Notes under the pieces: generated by a model
The model's database searches: none
What the model saw: only the letters and a program-made list of their open reading frames with translations
Told to the model about the DNA's origin: nothing
Made by a program: the position numbers and the translations under genes
From: Bacillota bacterium
Lineage (GTDB): Bacteria > Bacillota > Clostridia > Oscillospirales > Ruminococcaceae
Length of the DNA stretch: 64,000 bases
Assembly (NCBI GenBank): GCA_023460535.1
Contig: JAEWPV010000007.1
Location: 124,001 to 188,000 of the forward strand
Direction of reading: 5' to 3'
Part shown: positions 42,418 to 51,499 of the stretch, one piece after another
Numbering within the stretch: position 1 is the stretch's first letter
Layout: each line of letters begins with the position of its first letter

Positions 42418-43443
42418 TTAGGTTGACGAAGCATCCTCACTTTGCGGCAAATCCTCCTGCGATGTGTCTTGCGGCACGACCGATGGAGCATCCAGCACAA
42501 GGTCGGGGTATATCTCCTTCGCCAGTCGTTCCAGCTCGTCGGCAAGGCGCGGGCTTTGGCGTTCAAAAACCACGCTGTTTACGGCGTATGCCCGTTCTTT
42601 TTTCACCGCACCCATCTCGCCCAGACGTTTGTTTTTCGCAAGGTTCTCTAACTCAATATCACCTGCGCACAATAGGATATAGGGCTTTGCGGCGGTCAAC
42701 TTCTCGTGTGGGAACTGCCAGTTTGTCGCGTCCGAGGCTACATTCGCAAGCCCCAACGCCGCCAGCAGCTTGCCCTCGTAGGTGTCGGGTGTTGCGACAA
42801 TAGAGTAGGTGTCTACAATATATGCGCCGGTATAGCTGGGCGCGTCGGTCATCGCCGCAACGGTGCGCTCGATGGCGCTTGTTAACGACGCTATCCGCTT
42901 TGCAAACTCTGTTTTGTACAGCTCTCCCTTATCCACACCCACCTCGGCGCCTTCCATCAACCGAAACACCTTGCCATACAGTTCGCCGGTTGACGCCAGA
43001 TCGTAGGCGCGCGATAGGGTGACAATGGGTGCTCCCGTCTGCTGCAGCTTCGTCAGTGCCTCGTTGGTGGGTGGCACCTGCATGACAATCAAATCGGGGT
43101 TAAGCTCTGCCACCTTCGCGGTGTCCAGCATCAAAACCGTTCCCACCGTGGGCAGCGACGATACCGAGCCCGGGTAGTCGCAGTAATCGGTGCGCCCCAC
43201 CAGCCTGTCCTCGTAACCAAGCTCGCAGATTATCTCGGTTAGCGCGGGGGAAAGCGACACCACGCGCATGGGCATCGTCTCAATATAAACCCCGTCAAAG
43301 TCCAGCGGAAAATTAACGTCCATCGGCTCCTCGGGCGTAAGCGAAGACTGCCCCTGTTGCGGCTGCCCCGCCGTGCAGGACACAAGGATCAGCATGGTAA
43401 ATACTACTGCCAGATAGCCGGATAGCCGGTAAAATCGTTTCAT
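42418..43443 (-). CDS. Helical-backbone metal-complex binding lipoprotein (BtuF/FhuD-like)
   Basis: The 341-residue protein has a signal peptide with lipobox LVSC and a class III periplasmic-binding fold: RVVSLSPALTEIICELGYEDRLVG, TDYCDYPG, PDLIVMQVPP and a closing helix segment. Such proteins bind cobalamin, haem or siderophores for an ABC importer. No permease or ATPase lies beside it (the ABC genes upstream are exporter-like), so its partner is elsewhere. The ATG at 43443 follows GGGAAGG. A promoter lies at 43511. Confidence 0.82.
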   Translation of the reverse strand: MKRFYRLSGYLAVVFTMLILVSCTAGQPQQGQSSLTPEEPMDVNFPLDFDGVYIETMPMRVVSLSPALTEIICELGYEDRLVGRTDYCDYPGSVSSLPTVGTVLMLDTAKVAELNPDLIVMQVPPTNEALTKLQQTGAPIVTLSRAYDLASTGELYGKVFRLMEGAEVGVDKGELYKTEFAKRIASLTSAIERTVAAMTDAPSYTGAYIVDTYSIVATPDTYEGKLLAALGLANVASDATNWQFPHEKLTAAKPYILLCAGDIELENLAKNKRLGEMGAVKKERAYAVNSVVFERQSPRLADELERLAKEIYPDLVLDAPSVVPQDTSQEDLPQSEDASST

Positions 43444-43510
43444 GTGTTTTGCCTTCCCGTCTTTGCGCACCGCGCAGCAGACAAATCGTTCGTTCTATTG
43501 ATTGTATTCT

Positions 43511-43540
43511 ATTGTACCGTTTCAGCAGCCCGGTTGTCAA
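43511..43540 (-). promoter_or_regulatory. Promoter of the BtuF-like gene
   Basis: On the minus strand TTGACA (43535-43540), 18-bp spacer, TACAAT (43511-43516). No cobalamin riboswitch fits in the 70-base leader. Confidence 0.6.
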
Positions 43541-43550
43541 ACCACGCCGC

Positions 43551-44876
43551 TCAAATCGCGATGGGGCCTTTTTTGCCTTTGCGCCGCTTCAGTTTTGTGG
43601 TAAACAGCTTATCCGAAGAGAACAAACGCACCGCCAAAAACAGCGACAGTGCCAAAAACGCAAGCTGATACACAATGCCAAACATTACAAGGGTATGGTC
43701 TCCGAACACCAGCGCCGCCGTCGCCACAAACGTATGGGTAAACGGGATTAGATACAGCGGGATGCGCGCCATGGCGGGCAGTGCGGATATGTCGGCAAAC
43801 AACGAGATCAGGTATGGAATCATAACGCAGAACATAATGGGGGTAATCGCCGTTTGCACGCCCTTGATATCCTCGGCAAGCGCGCCAAGCATGGTGGAGA
43901 TGGCTAGTGCAATCAGAATAGTGGTAAACAGCTCCACACCAATTATCACAAACTGCATCGGCGACAGGGTCAGCCCCAATGTGTTCATGGCAGTGGATAC
44001 ATCCGTAATACCGATGCCCTGCATGGCGTCACTGCCGGCAGCCATACCGTTCATTCCGCCGCTGAGCGCGCCCATGTAGCTGGAAAAGCCAAGCAAAAAC
44101 ACCACCGACATGATAAGCGAGCCAATGCCCGCCGCCGTCATTTTGGAAAACAACACTGCAAGGCGGGATACCGGGGTGGAAAGCAGTGTTTCCAGTGTTT
44201 TGTCTCCTTTTTCGTTTGCAATGGCAGTCGCGGTCATTTGAGACGCCATAATCACAATCATAAAGATGATCATCGGCACAAAGATGGTTTGCGACATTGC
44301 AATGGACTGCACCACACTCGACGACACCTGCGCGGACTTATCGTTGACATGGGTGTACTCCTGCAAAACAACGGGCGACTCATACAGTGCAGCATCAACG
44401 ATACCGGACTTGCCAAGCAGGTCCTGCTTTATCAACCCTTCAATCTCCTGCGCCGCATTTTGCGTCTGCGAACTCATCATGGTGGACAGTACGGCGAAGG
44501 AGGTCAGGCGGGTATGCAGTGTGATTACCGGCGCTTTGCCGCTTTGCAGCGCACGCTCAAATCCCTGTTCGATAATCAACACGCCGTTTTGCCCGTTTTG
44601 CAATGCGGATGTAATGGGGTTTACGCCAAAGGTCGGCAGCTGGTTAATCTCATACCCGCTCTGCTGCAATCGGGTCAGGATGTCCTGCGACGACGGGGTA
44701 TTGTCAAGGTCGGCAATCGCGACTGTGTTTAAGCTTTTTGCCGCCTCCTGGGTGGCGCTTCCGATAAACTGCCCAAGCAGCGAGAATACCACCAGCACAA
44801 TAATCATCGGCAGAAGCGTTTGAACGGTAATCATATCACGCAGCTCTTTTTTTAGTAAAATCCAAAATCGGCTCAT
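43551..44876 (-). CDS. ABC-2 type transporter permease (NatB-like)
   Basis: The 441-residue membrane protein has one N-terminal helix, a large extracellular domain (residues 45-185) and five or six C-terminal helices (about 190-420), the layout of ABC-2 / NatB-type exporters. NEKGDKTLETLLSTPVSRLAVLFSK near residue 215 is the typical cytoplasmic coupling motif. The ATG overlaps the stop of the ATPase gene by four bases. The pair probably exports sodium, a drug or a peptide; the substrate cannot be read from sequence. Confidence 0.87.
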   Translation of the reverse strand: MSRFWILLKKELRDMITVQTLLPMIIVLVVFSLLGQFIGSATQEAAKSLNTVAIADLDNTPSSQDILTRLQQSGYEINQLPTFGVNPITSALQNGQNGVLIIEQGFERALQSGKAPVITLHTRLTSFAVLSTMMSSQTQNAAQEIEGLIKQDLLGKSGIVDAALYESPVVLQEYTHVNDKSAQVSSSVVQSIAMSQTIFVPMIIFMIVIMASQMTATAIANEKGDKTLETLLSTPVSRLAVLFSKMTAAGIGSLIMSVVFLLGFSSYMGALSGGMNGMAAGSDAMQGIGITDVSTAMNTLGLTLSPMQFVIIGVELFTTILIALAISTMLGALAEDIKGVQTAITPIMFCVMIPYLISLFADISALPAMARIPLYLIPFTHTFVATAALVFGDHTLVMFGIVYQLAFLALSLFLAVRLFSSDKLFTTKLKRRKGKKGPIAI

Positions 44877-45601
44877 GCGTTGGTCACCGCCCTTTCAAAC
44901 ACCTCTTCGAGGTTTTGCGCACCGTACTTTTGCTTTAGCTCCTCGGGCTTTCCGCATTCCAGCAGCACCCCGTCGTTAATGATACCCACGCGCCCGGATA
45001 TAAACTCAATCTCAAGCATGTTGTGCGACGAAACCAAAAACGACATTCCTCCTGCCGCAAGGTCCTTTATCATGCGGCGAATCTCCAAGGCATTAATGAT
45101 GTCAAGTCCGCTGGTCGGCTCATCCAGCACGGCGAGCTTCGGGCGGCTCATCACCGCACGCGAAAGCAGCAGCTTGCGTATCATGCCGCGGCTGTAAGTC
45201 GATATTTTATCCGCAAGGCGGTCGCCCAACCCGCAGATCTCACCGGCCCTGAGCACCATCTCCTCCTTTTGCTGCTTGCTTGCGGCAAATAAGGATGCCA
45301 TAAAATCGAGGTAGCGCGCGCCCGTCATGTTCTTGTACGCCCCTGCCTCATCGGGTAGGTAGGTAATTAGGGAGCGCACCGCCGACGGATTCTTTACGGC
45401 GCTTATCCCATCCACCAGTGCGTCGCCGGACGAGGGGGTAAGCAGGGTTGCCACAACACGGATGGTAGAGGTTTTGCCCGCGCCGTTGGGTCCAATCAGG
45501 GCAAATATCTCCCCTTTATCCACCGAAAAGCTGACGTTTTTCACCGCCTCCTTTTTCCCGTAGTTTTTGCACAGGTTGTCTACGACCAAGGTTGCCTGCA
45601 T
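44873..45601 (-). CDS. ABC transporter ATP-binding protein (NatA-like)
   Basis: The 242-residue ATPase has Walker A GPNGAGKT (near 37), a signature segment STYSRGMIRKLLLSRA (a degenerate LSGGQ, common in this class), Walker B LAVLDEPTSGLD and the H-loop VSSHNM. It partners the permease gene that overlaps it. The ATG at 45601 follows GGAAGGA; a TTG one codon earlier is closer to the Shine-Dalgarno. Confidence 0.87.
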   Translation of the reverse strand: MQATLVVDNLCKNYGKKEAVKNVSFSVDKGEIFALIGPNGAGKTSTIRVVATLLTPSSGDALVDGISAVKNPSAVRSLITYLPDEAGAYKNMTGARYLDFMASLFAASKQQKEEMVLRAGEICGLGDRLADKISTYSRGMIRKLLLSRAVMSRPKLAVLDEPTSGLDIINALEIRRMIKDLAAGGMSFLVSSHNMLEIEFISGRVGIINDGVLLECGKPEELKQKYGAQNLEEVFERAVTNA

Positions 45602-45736
45602 CAATATCCTTCCTTTCTCAAAAGCGGATTGCGTGGCTAAAAATTAACATTATTATGCTTGACTGCGTGTAGTTTCGGTTATACTATAGGTTGTAGCTAG
45701 AGAATCATCCACCGGCACACAACTGTCCTCGCAAAT

Positions 45737-45804
45737 TATACGCAATTTGGTGCGGTGATTTTCCGACGCTCCAGCAGATATAATCGAATGCCAAATTGAG
45801 TATA
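45737..45804. repeat. Inverted repeat in the 45602-45926 intergenic region
   Basis: TATACGCAATTTGG (45737-45750) and CCAAATTGAGTATA (45791-45804) are inverted repeats matching at 13 of 14 positions around 40 bp. This 325-bp gap between divergent ABC genes otherwise shows only promoter-like AT-rich sequence (for example TTGACT near 45659). Confidence 0.4.
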
Positions 45805-45926
45805 TTATATCACAATTCGTCGCACAGTTTAATGAAATACTTGTAAATTATAAGTGCTTGTCTTTTTGCAGGCGCATACCCATTAACGAATTAAACAGAC
45901 ATCATGCTGCGAAAGGATTGAAAACC

Positions 45927-46640
45927 ATGTCTGCACAAACGCTGATAGAAATTAAGGATGTATACAAGATTTACAACCCCGGTGAAAACGAGGTGCGCGC
46001 CCTAGACGGCGTAAACCTGACGATTAAAACCGGTGAGTTTGTCGCGATTATCGGGCAGTCCGGTTCGGGTAAGAGTACCCTGATGAACATGCTGGGCTGT
46101 CTAGATGTTCCCTCTTCCGGTGAGTATTTTCTTGCGGGCGAAGATGTGTCCAAAATGACGGATGACGAGCTTTCAGACATCCGCAACGAGCAGATTGGCT
46201 TTATCTTTCAGGGCTTTAACCTCATCCAAAGCCTGGATGCGATGGAAAACGTCGAGCTTCCGCTCATCTATCGCGGTCTTGGCAGGGAGGAACGCCATAA
46301 AATCTCCAAGGACTCTCTGAGCCGAGTGGGGCTTCTCAACCGCACGCGCCACAAGCCCACGCAGATGTCCGGCGGTCAGCAGCAGCGCGTCGCCATTGCC
46401 CGCGCCATTGCGGCGCGCCCCCCCATTATTTTAGCGGACGAGCCGACCGGCAACCTCGACTCCAAATCGGGTAGCGATGTCATTCACATCCTGCACGAGT
46501 TGCACGCCGAGGGCCGAACCATTATTTTGATTACGCACGATAACAAGATAGCCGAAACCGCCGAACGCATCGTACGCATCGCGGATGGAAAAATCAGTGA
46601 AGACAGCTTCAATCCCGCCTACGTTCCTTTGAATGGGTAG
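45927..46640 (+). CDS. MacB-type ABC transporter ATP-binding protein
   Basis: The 237-residue ATPase has Walker A GQSGSGKS (near 42), signature MSGGQQQRVAIARA, Walker B ILADEPTGNLDS and the family block IGFIFQGFNLIQSLDAMENVELPLIYRG in parts, which marks the LolD/MacB mechanotransmission class. No FtsX/MacB-type permease follows; the next gene is convergent spmB. It may have lost its partner or use one elsewhere. The ATG at 45927 follows GAAAGGA. Confidence 0.87.
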   Translation: MSAQTLIEIKDVYKIYNPGENEVRALDGVNLTIKTGEFVAIIGQSGSGKSTLMNMLGCLDVPSSGEYFLAGEDVSKMTDDELSDIRNEQIGFIFQGFNLIQSLDAMENVELPLIYRGLGREERHKISKDSLSRVGLLNRTRHKPTQMSGGQQQRVAIARAIAARPPIILADEPTGNLDSKSGSDVIHILHELHAEGRTIILITHDNKIAETAERIVRIADGKISEDSFNPAYVPLNG

Positions 46641-46686
46641 TGCGGACACACGCAGCAATTGCTGCAAAGCTTATGTAAGCTGTTTG

Positions 46687-47211
46687 TTATGACATCGGCA
46701 TTAGTATGCGTACAAGCGTCGTACTCATAATAAACCCCACCACGTCGCCCGTTAGTGCGCAGGGTACCGTGTAGCGTGTTTTACTGATACCTGCCGCGCT
46801 GAAGTAGACCGCTACCGTGTAAAACGTTGTTTCGGTCGAACCCATCATCACGCTTGCCACCCGCCCCGCAAAACTATCGGGGCCGCTGTTTTTTAAGATA
46901 TCCTCCACAACCACCAGCGCACCGCTGCCCGAGATGGGGCGCAATAACGTAAGCGGCACAACCTCCTTTGGCATATGCAGCAGTGATAAAATTGGTTCTG
47001 CGGTGCCTGTCAGCACATCCAGCGCGCCTGAGGCGCGGAACATTCCAATCGCCGTCATGATTGCGATTAATGCGGGCAGGATGTTAATGGTGGTCTGCAC
47101 CCCCTCCTTTGCCCCGGCAACAAACTCCCCGAACACATCCACCCCCTGATAGATGCCGGCGCAGAAGATTGCCGCGATGGTTACCGGAATGACCAGACTA
47201 GTAAAGCTCAT
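46687..47211 (-). CDS. spmB: Spore maturation protein SpmB
   Basis: The 174-residue membrane protein matches SpmB: VFGEFVAGAKEGVQTTINILPALIAIMTAIGMFRASGALD in parts, then RPISGSGALVVVEDIL and VASVMMGSTETTFYTVAVYF. With SpmA it is needed for spore core dehydration in Bacillus and Clostridium. The nucleoside-recognition (gate) domain is present. It overlaps the end of spmA by four bases. Expression is expected in the mother cell or forespore late in sporulation. Confidence 0.93.
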   Translation of the reverse strand: MSFTSLVIPVTIAAIFCAGIYQGVDVFGEFVAGAKEGVQTTINILPALIAIMTAIGMFRASGALDVLTGTAEPILSLLHMPKEVVPLTLLRPISGSGALVVVEDILKNSGPDSFAGRVASVMMGSTETTFYTVAVYFSAAGISKTRYTVPCALTGDVVGFIMSTTLVRILMPMS

Positions 47212-47855
47212 ATGGTCAGTCCCTCCTTTTTGTTTGCGACTACCCGCTTTGGCGTAGATACTGCTTTTGTGCGGCGCAGCCCGGCAACCTTACCCACCAG
47301 CATGGTTACCCCTACCGCGCACACCACCGACGCGATGGACGCAAGCCAGACACAGGGCAGAATGTCCATCGGGTTTTTTGCGCCGTGCTCGAGCCGAAGC
47401 GTTGCGACGGTGGTGGGAATTAACGTGATGGACGCCGTGTTGAGCACAACAAACAGTATCATTTCATGTGCGGGAGACTCTTTTGCCTTTAGCTCTTTCT
47501 CAAGCTCCTTCATTGCCAGTATGCCAAGGGGGGTTGCCGCATTGCCAAGCCCCAGCAGATTGGCGGTGATGTTCATTGAAATTGCCTGCATGGCTCTGCC
47601 GTTTGGGTCTACCCCGCGAAACAGGCGCTTGGTGACTGGGCTGAGCAAGCGGCAGAATAGCTTTGTTAGACCTGCTTTCTCCGCAACACGCATCACCCCG
47701 CTCCACAGGCACATACCGCCCAGCAGCATGATGGAAAGCTGTACGGCATCTATCCCCCCGCGAATGGCGGCGGAGGATACGCCGTCCATCCGACCGTTTA
47801 TTACACCAAGTACAATACCGATTAACAGCATTGCAGTGATTACCCATGTCATCAT
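47208..47855 (-). CDS. spmA: Spore maturation protein SpmA
   Basis: The 215-residue partner of SpmB has about five hydrophobic segments and the blocks GGIDAVQLSIMLLGGMCLWSGVMRVAEKAGL (in parts), NITANLLGLGNAATPLGI and LNTASITLIPTTVATLR, all typical of SpmA. AAGGAGCG precedes the ATG at 47855. It marks the organism as spore-forming. Confidence 0.93.
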   Translation of the reverse strand: MMTWVITAMLLIGIVLGVINGRMDGVSSAAIRGGIDAVQLSIMLLGGMCLWSGVMRVAEKAGLTKLFCRLLSPVTKRLFRGVDPNGRAMQAISMNITANLLGLGNAATPLGILAMKELEKELKAKESPAHEMILFVVLNTASITLIPTTVATLRLEHGAKNPMDILPCVWLASIASVVCAVGVTMLVGKVAGLRRTKAVSTPKRVVANKKEGLTI

Positions 47856-48052
47856 ACCGGTTGCGCTCCTTCTCTGCTCAATGCGCAGCGTGCTGTAAGG
47901 TTATAGCGTATCTACATTTTACTGGGCGCTATTGTTACAAGTATATGCCAATTTTCATTACACTTTCGCGATTTATCACAATTACCCGCAAAAGCAATAG
48001 TTAAAATGCCTTTCAATTGCAAATACTAATTAATAGCAAACCGGAATTTCGT

Positions 48053-48069
48053 CAAAATACTGTATTTTG
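48053..48069. promoter_or_regulatory. 17-bp palindrome upstream of the AbrB-like gene
   Basis: CAAAATAC-T-GTATTTTG is a perfect 8-1-8 palindrome, 131 bp before the -35 box at 48200. The 437-bp gap 47856-48292 is AT-rich and holds this, the promoter and no further gene that I can see. It could be an operator. Confidence 0.35.
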
Positions 48070-48199
48070 CGAAATATGGCGTAGTATCGTGGTTTTTATC
48101 ACAATTACTGCGATGTGCGCTTTTCTTTTTCGAATATTCATCATTTGCTGATATTCATAATAATTTAACAAATATTTTGATTTTTTAGCTTTCAAGTAT

Positions 48200-48228
48200 T
48201 TGACAATTCACGCGATTTGTAGTATATT
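48200..48228 (+). promoter_or_regulatory. Promoter of the AbrB-like gene
   Basis: TTGACA (48200-48205), 17-bp spacer, TATATT (48223-48228). Confidence 0.65.
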
Positions 48229-48292
48229 ATATACGTTGATAGCATTCTTACAACAAAATTGCAACAAAAAGAGAAATTTGGAGGTACACACA

Positions 48293-48544
48293 TTGAAATC
48301 AACAGGTATTGTAAGGAAAGTTGACGAACTGGGTCGCATTGTATTGCCAATCGAGCTTCGCCGTACCCTGAACATCAACGAAAAGGATTCTCTCGAAATC
48401 TATGTAGAAGGCAACCAGGTTATTCTTAAGAAGTATGAACCCTCCTGCATCTTCTGCGGCGATGCCAGCAACGTTACTGTATATGGCGGCAAAAACATTT
48501 GCGCTAGCTGCCTGAAAGAACTTGCGAACTACGGCAGCAAGTAA
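48293..48544 (+). CDS. AbrB-type transition-state regulator with C-terminal cysteine pairs
   Basis: The 83-residue protein has an N-terminal SpoVT/AbrB DNA-binding swapped-hairpin domain (STGIVRKVDELGRIVLPIELRR, then KDSLEIYVEGNQVILKKY). The C-terminal 30 residues carry CIFCG and CASC, a likely zinc ribbon. Proteins of this type control the switch from growth to stationary phase and sporulation. The TTG at 48293 lies eight bases after GGAGG; upstream frame is leader. Confidence 0.88.
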   Translation: MKSTGIVRKVDELGRIVLPIELRRTLNINEKDSLEIYVEGNQVILKKYEPSCIFCGDASNVTVYGGKNICASCLKELANYGSK

Positions 48545-48564
48545 GCAAAATCATTACATGGCAT

Positions 48565-48607
48565 AAAGAGCGCGGGGGCATTTTACAAAATGTCTTCGCG
48601 CTTTTTT
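48565..48607 (+). terminator. Terminator after the AbrB-like gene
   Basis: AGCGCG-GGGGCATTTT pairs with AAAATGTCTT-CGCGCT, followed by TTTTTT. Confidence 0.8.
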
Positions 48608-48738
48608 ATTTATTTTGTTGCTTTACTGGCTTATACACATTTTTTTAATAAAAGGGTAGTTAAAAATCAGTGATGAGACCCATATATAAGCATTGGGGTT
48701 AATCTTTCATTACGCGATAGCATAAGGGGGTAGTACGT

Positions 48739-49194
48739 GTGCCAAAAAAGAGCTCAAACAATACGGGGGGTAAGATTTTATTACTCGTTATCGGCTGCGT
48801 GTGTGTGCTGTGGGGGGCATGGCTGATTGCACTTGGCGTTGTGGGGAACGAAGTAGGTGCAACCGTCACCTCGGTACGCAGGCAGGGCGGTGATCTCACT
48901 AACCCCCGCGCGGGCAGCTATGTGTACCAGATCGGCTACCGCTTTGAAACAAGCGACGGCAAAGTGATTGCGGCGAGCACGCAGGAGATATCCAGTGCAG
49001 CGTCCGGTCCGTCAAACGCTGCCTCTGCGATGCAGGTGCGGTATTTTACCTTTTTCCCCTATCTCAGCGCGCCAGACAAGGACACAGGGCTAAAACCGGG
49101 TTCTCTCATTTTTATGGCCGTGGGCGGCTTATTGCTTTGTGTTGCGCTGGGCAAGAAACGCGGCAGGAAGCGTGTCCCGCACAAAACGCAATAG
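48739..49194 (+). CDS. DUF3592-like membrane protein
   Basis: The 151-residue protein has two membrane helices (residues 12-35 and 118-137) flanking an extracellular beta-rich domain (VGATVTSVRRQGGDLTN, VYQIGYRFETSDGKVI, VRYFTFFPYLS), the DUF3592 layout. Function unknown. The start is a GTG at 48739 behind AAGGGGG. It stands alone between a terminator and the DUF1538 gene. Confidence 0.7.
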   Translation: MPKKSSNNTGGKILLLVIGCVCVLWGAWLIALGVVGNEVGATVTSVRRQGGDLTNPRAGSYVYQIGYRFETSDGKVIAASTQEISSAASGPSNAASAMQVRYFTFFPYLSAPDKDTGLKPGSLIFMAVGGLLLCVALGKKRGRKRVPHKTQ

Positions 49195-49338
49195 CTAGAA
49201 GTCTATTAGCAACCACACACTACCGCTTGTGCTGTTTAGCCTTGCTAAGGTTGCTCAAAAAGCATATCTGTGGTAGACTATATATATAATAGGAAAGCGG
49301 GTCACTTTTTTTGCCCGCGGAAGGGATGTGTGCGTTGC

Positions 49339-50832
49339 TTGAACCTTTTAATGGAAAAGTTTAAAGAGGTCGTGCTTTCTGTCTTACCAATCACCGTCAT
49401 TGTACTAATTCTCCACTTCACCCTCACACCCCTTGAGCCATACCAACTGGTTCGGTTTTTAATTGGGTTAATCTTTGTTATCGTGGGGCTTGCTATCTTC
49501 TTAGCGGGCGTTGACATCGGCATTACGCCCATGGGCAACCTGCTGGGCGGCACCCTTTTCCGGACATCCAAGGTGTGGAAATTGGGTTTAGGCGCATTTT
49601 TGCTTGGTTTTTTCATCTCAATAGCGGAGCCAGCACTGGTTTTGATTGCCGAGCAGGTGGATATGATCAGTTCGGGCTCAATATCCAAATTTGCACTAAT
49701 TGTCGTCGTCTCGGTGGGCATTGCCGTTTTTATGGCACTTGGTATGCTACGCATGGTATACAATGTTCCGCTTTATAAGCTGCTTGCGGTATGCTACTTT
49801 ATTATTCTTGTGTTCTCTTTTTTCGCAACCCCGGAGTTTTTGGCTATCTCATTTGATTCTTCGGGCGCGACCACAGGGGCACTGGCGGTTCCCTTTATTC
49901 TTTCGCTTGCCGTTGGTGTGTCCGTTCTAAAAAAGGACAGCAAGGCCTCGGAAAAGGACAGCTTTGGACTGGTGGGCATCGCCTCGGTAGGACCCATTCT
50001 TTCGGTAATTATCATGAGCGTTTTCTCTAAGAAGGATGAGATTACCGCTACACTAGACGTTGAGGTGCGGCATTCTACCGAAATACTGCAACCGTTTATC
50101 AATAATATGCCCGGCACGCTGCGAGAGGTTGGGCTCTCTCTAGCGCCACTTGTCGTTATCTTTATCGTATTTCAGATAGCCGCCTTTAAGCTGCATCGAC
50201 GAGCGGCTAGCAGAATTTTAAAAGGTCAGTTTTATGCCTTTATTGGACTTGTGCTTTTTTTGGTGGGTGTAAACGCGGGATTTATGGATGTAGGGCGCTT
50301 AGTTGCCGAACAGCTTGTAGCGCTTAACAACCATACCTTGCTGATTGTGGTTGGTTTTATACTGGGCTTTGTGACCATTCTGGCAGAGCCTGCCGTTCAC
50401 GTGCTGACCAATCAGATTGAGGAGGTAACAGGCGGATCGGTGAGACGACGGGCTGTTCTTTTGTCGCTTTCGATTGGCGTAGGCGTTGCGATTGCGCTTT
50501 CCGTTATTCGCATCCTTGTGCCAGAGATTATGCTGTGGCACTACCTACTGCCCGGCTATGCGATTGCCATCGGGCTCAGCTTTGTGGTTCCCAAACTGTT
50601 TGTGGGTATGTCTTTTGACTCGGGAGGTGTCGCCACCGGACCCATGACCGCTACCTTTATCCTTGCGTTTGCCCAAGGTGCGTCGGAAGCAGTGGAAGGC
50701 GCAAACATCTTGGTGGACGGTTTTGGGGTTATTGCCATGGTTGCGCTGACCCCCATTATTACCCTGCAGGTGTTGGGACTAATTCATAAAATAAAATCAC
50801 GCAGATCAGGAGGCTCTGTTGATGAACTTTAA
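49339..50832 (+). CDS. DUF1538 family polytopic membrane protein
   Basis: The product of about 497 residues has roughly 12 membrane helices in two homologous halves: each half carries LPITVIVLIL/LAPLVVIFIVFQ, a FLAGVDIGI/FLVGVNAGFMDVG motif, an AEPALVLIAEQV/AEPAVHVLTNQI motif and FDSSGATTGALAVPF/FDSGGVATGPMTATF. This is the DUF1538 inner-membrane family, likely a transporter of unknown substrate. The next gene, a tandem PII-like protein, overlaps its end, a pairing that suggests the PII protein regulates the transporter. The TTG at 49339 or the ATG at 49351 are the likely starts. Confidence 0.82.
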   Translation: MNLLMEKFKEVVLSVLPITVIVLILHFTLTPLEPYQLVRFLIGLIFVIVGLAIFLAGVDIGITPMGNLLGGTLFRTSKVWKLGLGAFLLGFFISIAEPALVLIAEQVDMISSGSISKFALIVVVSVGIAVFMALGMLRMVYNVPLYKLLAVCYFIILVFSFFATPEFLAISFDSSGATTGALAVPFILSLAVGVSVLKKDSKASEKDSFGLVGIASVGPILSVIIMSVFSKKDEITATLDVEVRHSTEILQPFINNMPGTLREVGLSLAPLVVIFIVFQIAAFKLHRRAASRILKGQFYAFIGLVLFLVGVNAGFMDVGRLVAEQLVALNNHTLLIVVGFILGFVTILAEPAVHVLTNQIEEVTGGSVRRRAVLLSLSIGVGVAIALSVIRILVPEIMLWHYLLPGYAIAIGLSFVVPKLFVGMSFDSGGVATGPMTATFILAFAQGASEAVEGANILVDGFGVIAMVALTPIITLQVLGLIHKIKSRRSGGSVDEL

Positions 50833-51487
50833 TGCGCATACAGAACAGATCGAGCAGATATATGTAATTGTAAACCACGGCGAAGCCCGCAAGATTCTCT
50901 TAGCTGCAAAACAGCTGGGTATTACAAACTGCACCGTGCTGCATGCAAAGGGCACCGCCCGAAGCCGATTGCTTGCTTTTTTAGAGCTGGGCGATATCCG
51001 AAAGGAAATTATCCTGATGCTCGCAAAAAAGCAGAAGGCGCAGGCGGCTCTGGAAGGGCTTGCAAGCCGATTCCAATTTAACAAGCCAAACCACGGCATC
51101 GCGTTTACCATCCCGCTTCTCACCATCTGCGGCGTTGGAAACGGGGATCGCTTTACTTGTGAAATAAGCGAAGGAGAGGAAACAGGCATGTATCAGGCCA
51201 TATTTGTGATTGTTGATAAGGGCAAGGCGGAGTACGCGATTGAGGCTGCCTCAAATGCCGGCGCACGCGGCGGCACCATTATGCACGGGCGCGGCACGGG
51301 GAAGGCCGACACCAGTGTGCTGTTTTCGGTGGAGGTCGAACCGGAAAAGGAGATTGCCCTAATTGTTGCCGATAAGCAGATAACCGAGGCTATCGTGGAT
51401 TCGGTTGCAAAGACGCTTGAGCTTGACAAGCCCGGCAACGGTATTGTGTTTGTTCAAAACGTCAGCAGCGCGTACGGACTATATTAA
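50822..51487 (+). CDS. Tandem PII-like regulator partnered with DUF1538
   Basis: The 221-residue protein has two PII-like ferredoxin folds: residues 10-98 (QIYVIVNHGEARKILLAAKQLG, KPNHGIAFTIPL) and 123-217 (QAIFVIVDKGKAEYAIEAASNAGARGGTIMHGRG, KPGNGIVFVQNV). The second domain keeps a GHGRGTGK-like loop, the first has lost it. Classic PII proteins sense ATP, ADP and 2-oxoglutarate. The ATG at 50822 overlaps the DUF1538 stop region and follows AGGAGG, so the two are coupled. It is the third PII-type gene of the window besides nifI1 and nifI2. Confidence 0.82.
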   Translation: MNFNAHTEQIEQIYVIVNHGEARKILLAAKQLGITNCTVLHAKGTARSRLLAFLELGDIRKEIILMLAKKQKAQAALEGLASRFQFNKPNHGIAFTIPLLTICGVGNGDRFTCEISEGEETGMYQAIFVIVDKGKAEYAIEAASNAGARGGTIMHGRGTGKADTSVLFSVEVEPEKEIALIVADKQITEAIVDSVAKTLELDKPGNGIVFVQNVSSAYGLY

Positions 51488-51499
51488 CGGCTTTTGTAG

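Noticed and set aside
43444..43550. Cobalamin riboswitch before the BtuF-like gene
   Set aside because: The leader after the predicted start is only about 70 bases, too short, and no B12-box pattern was seen.
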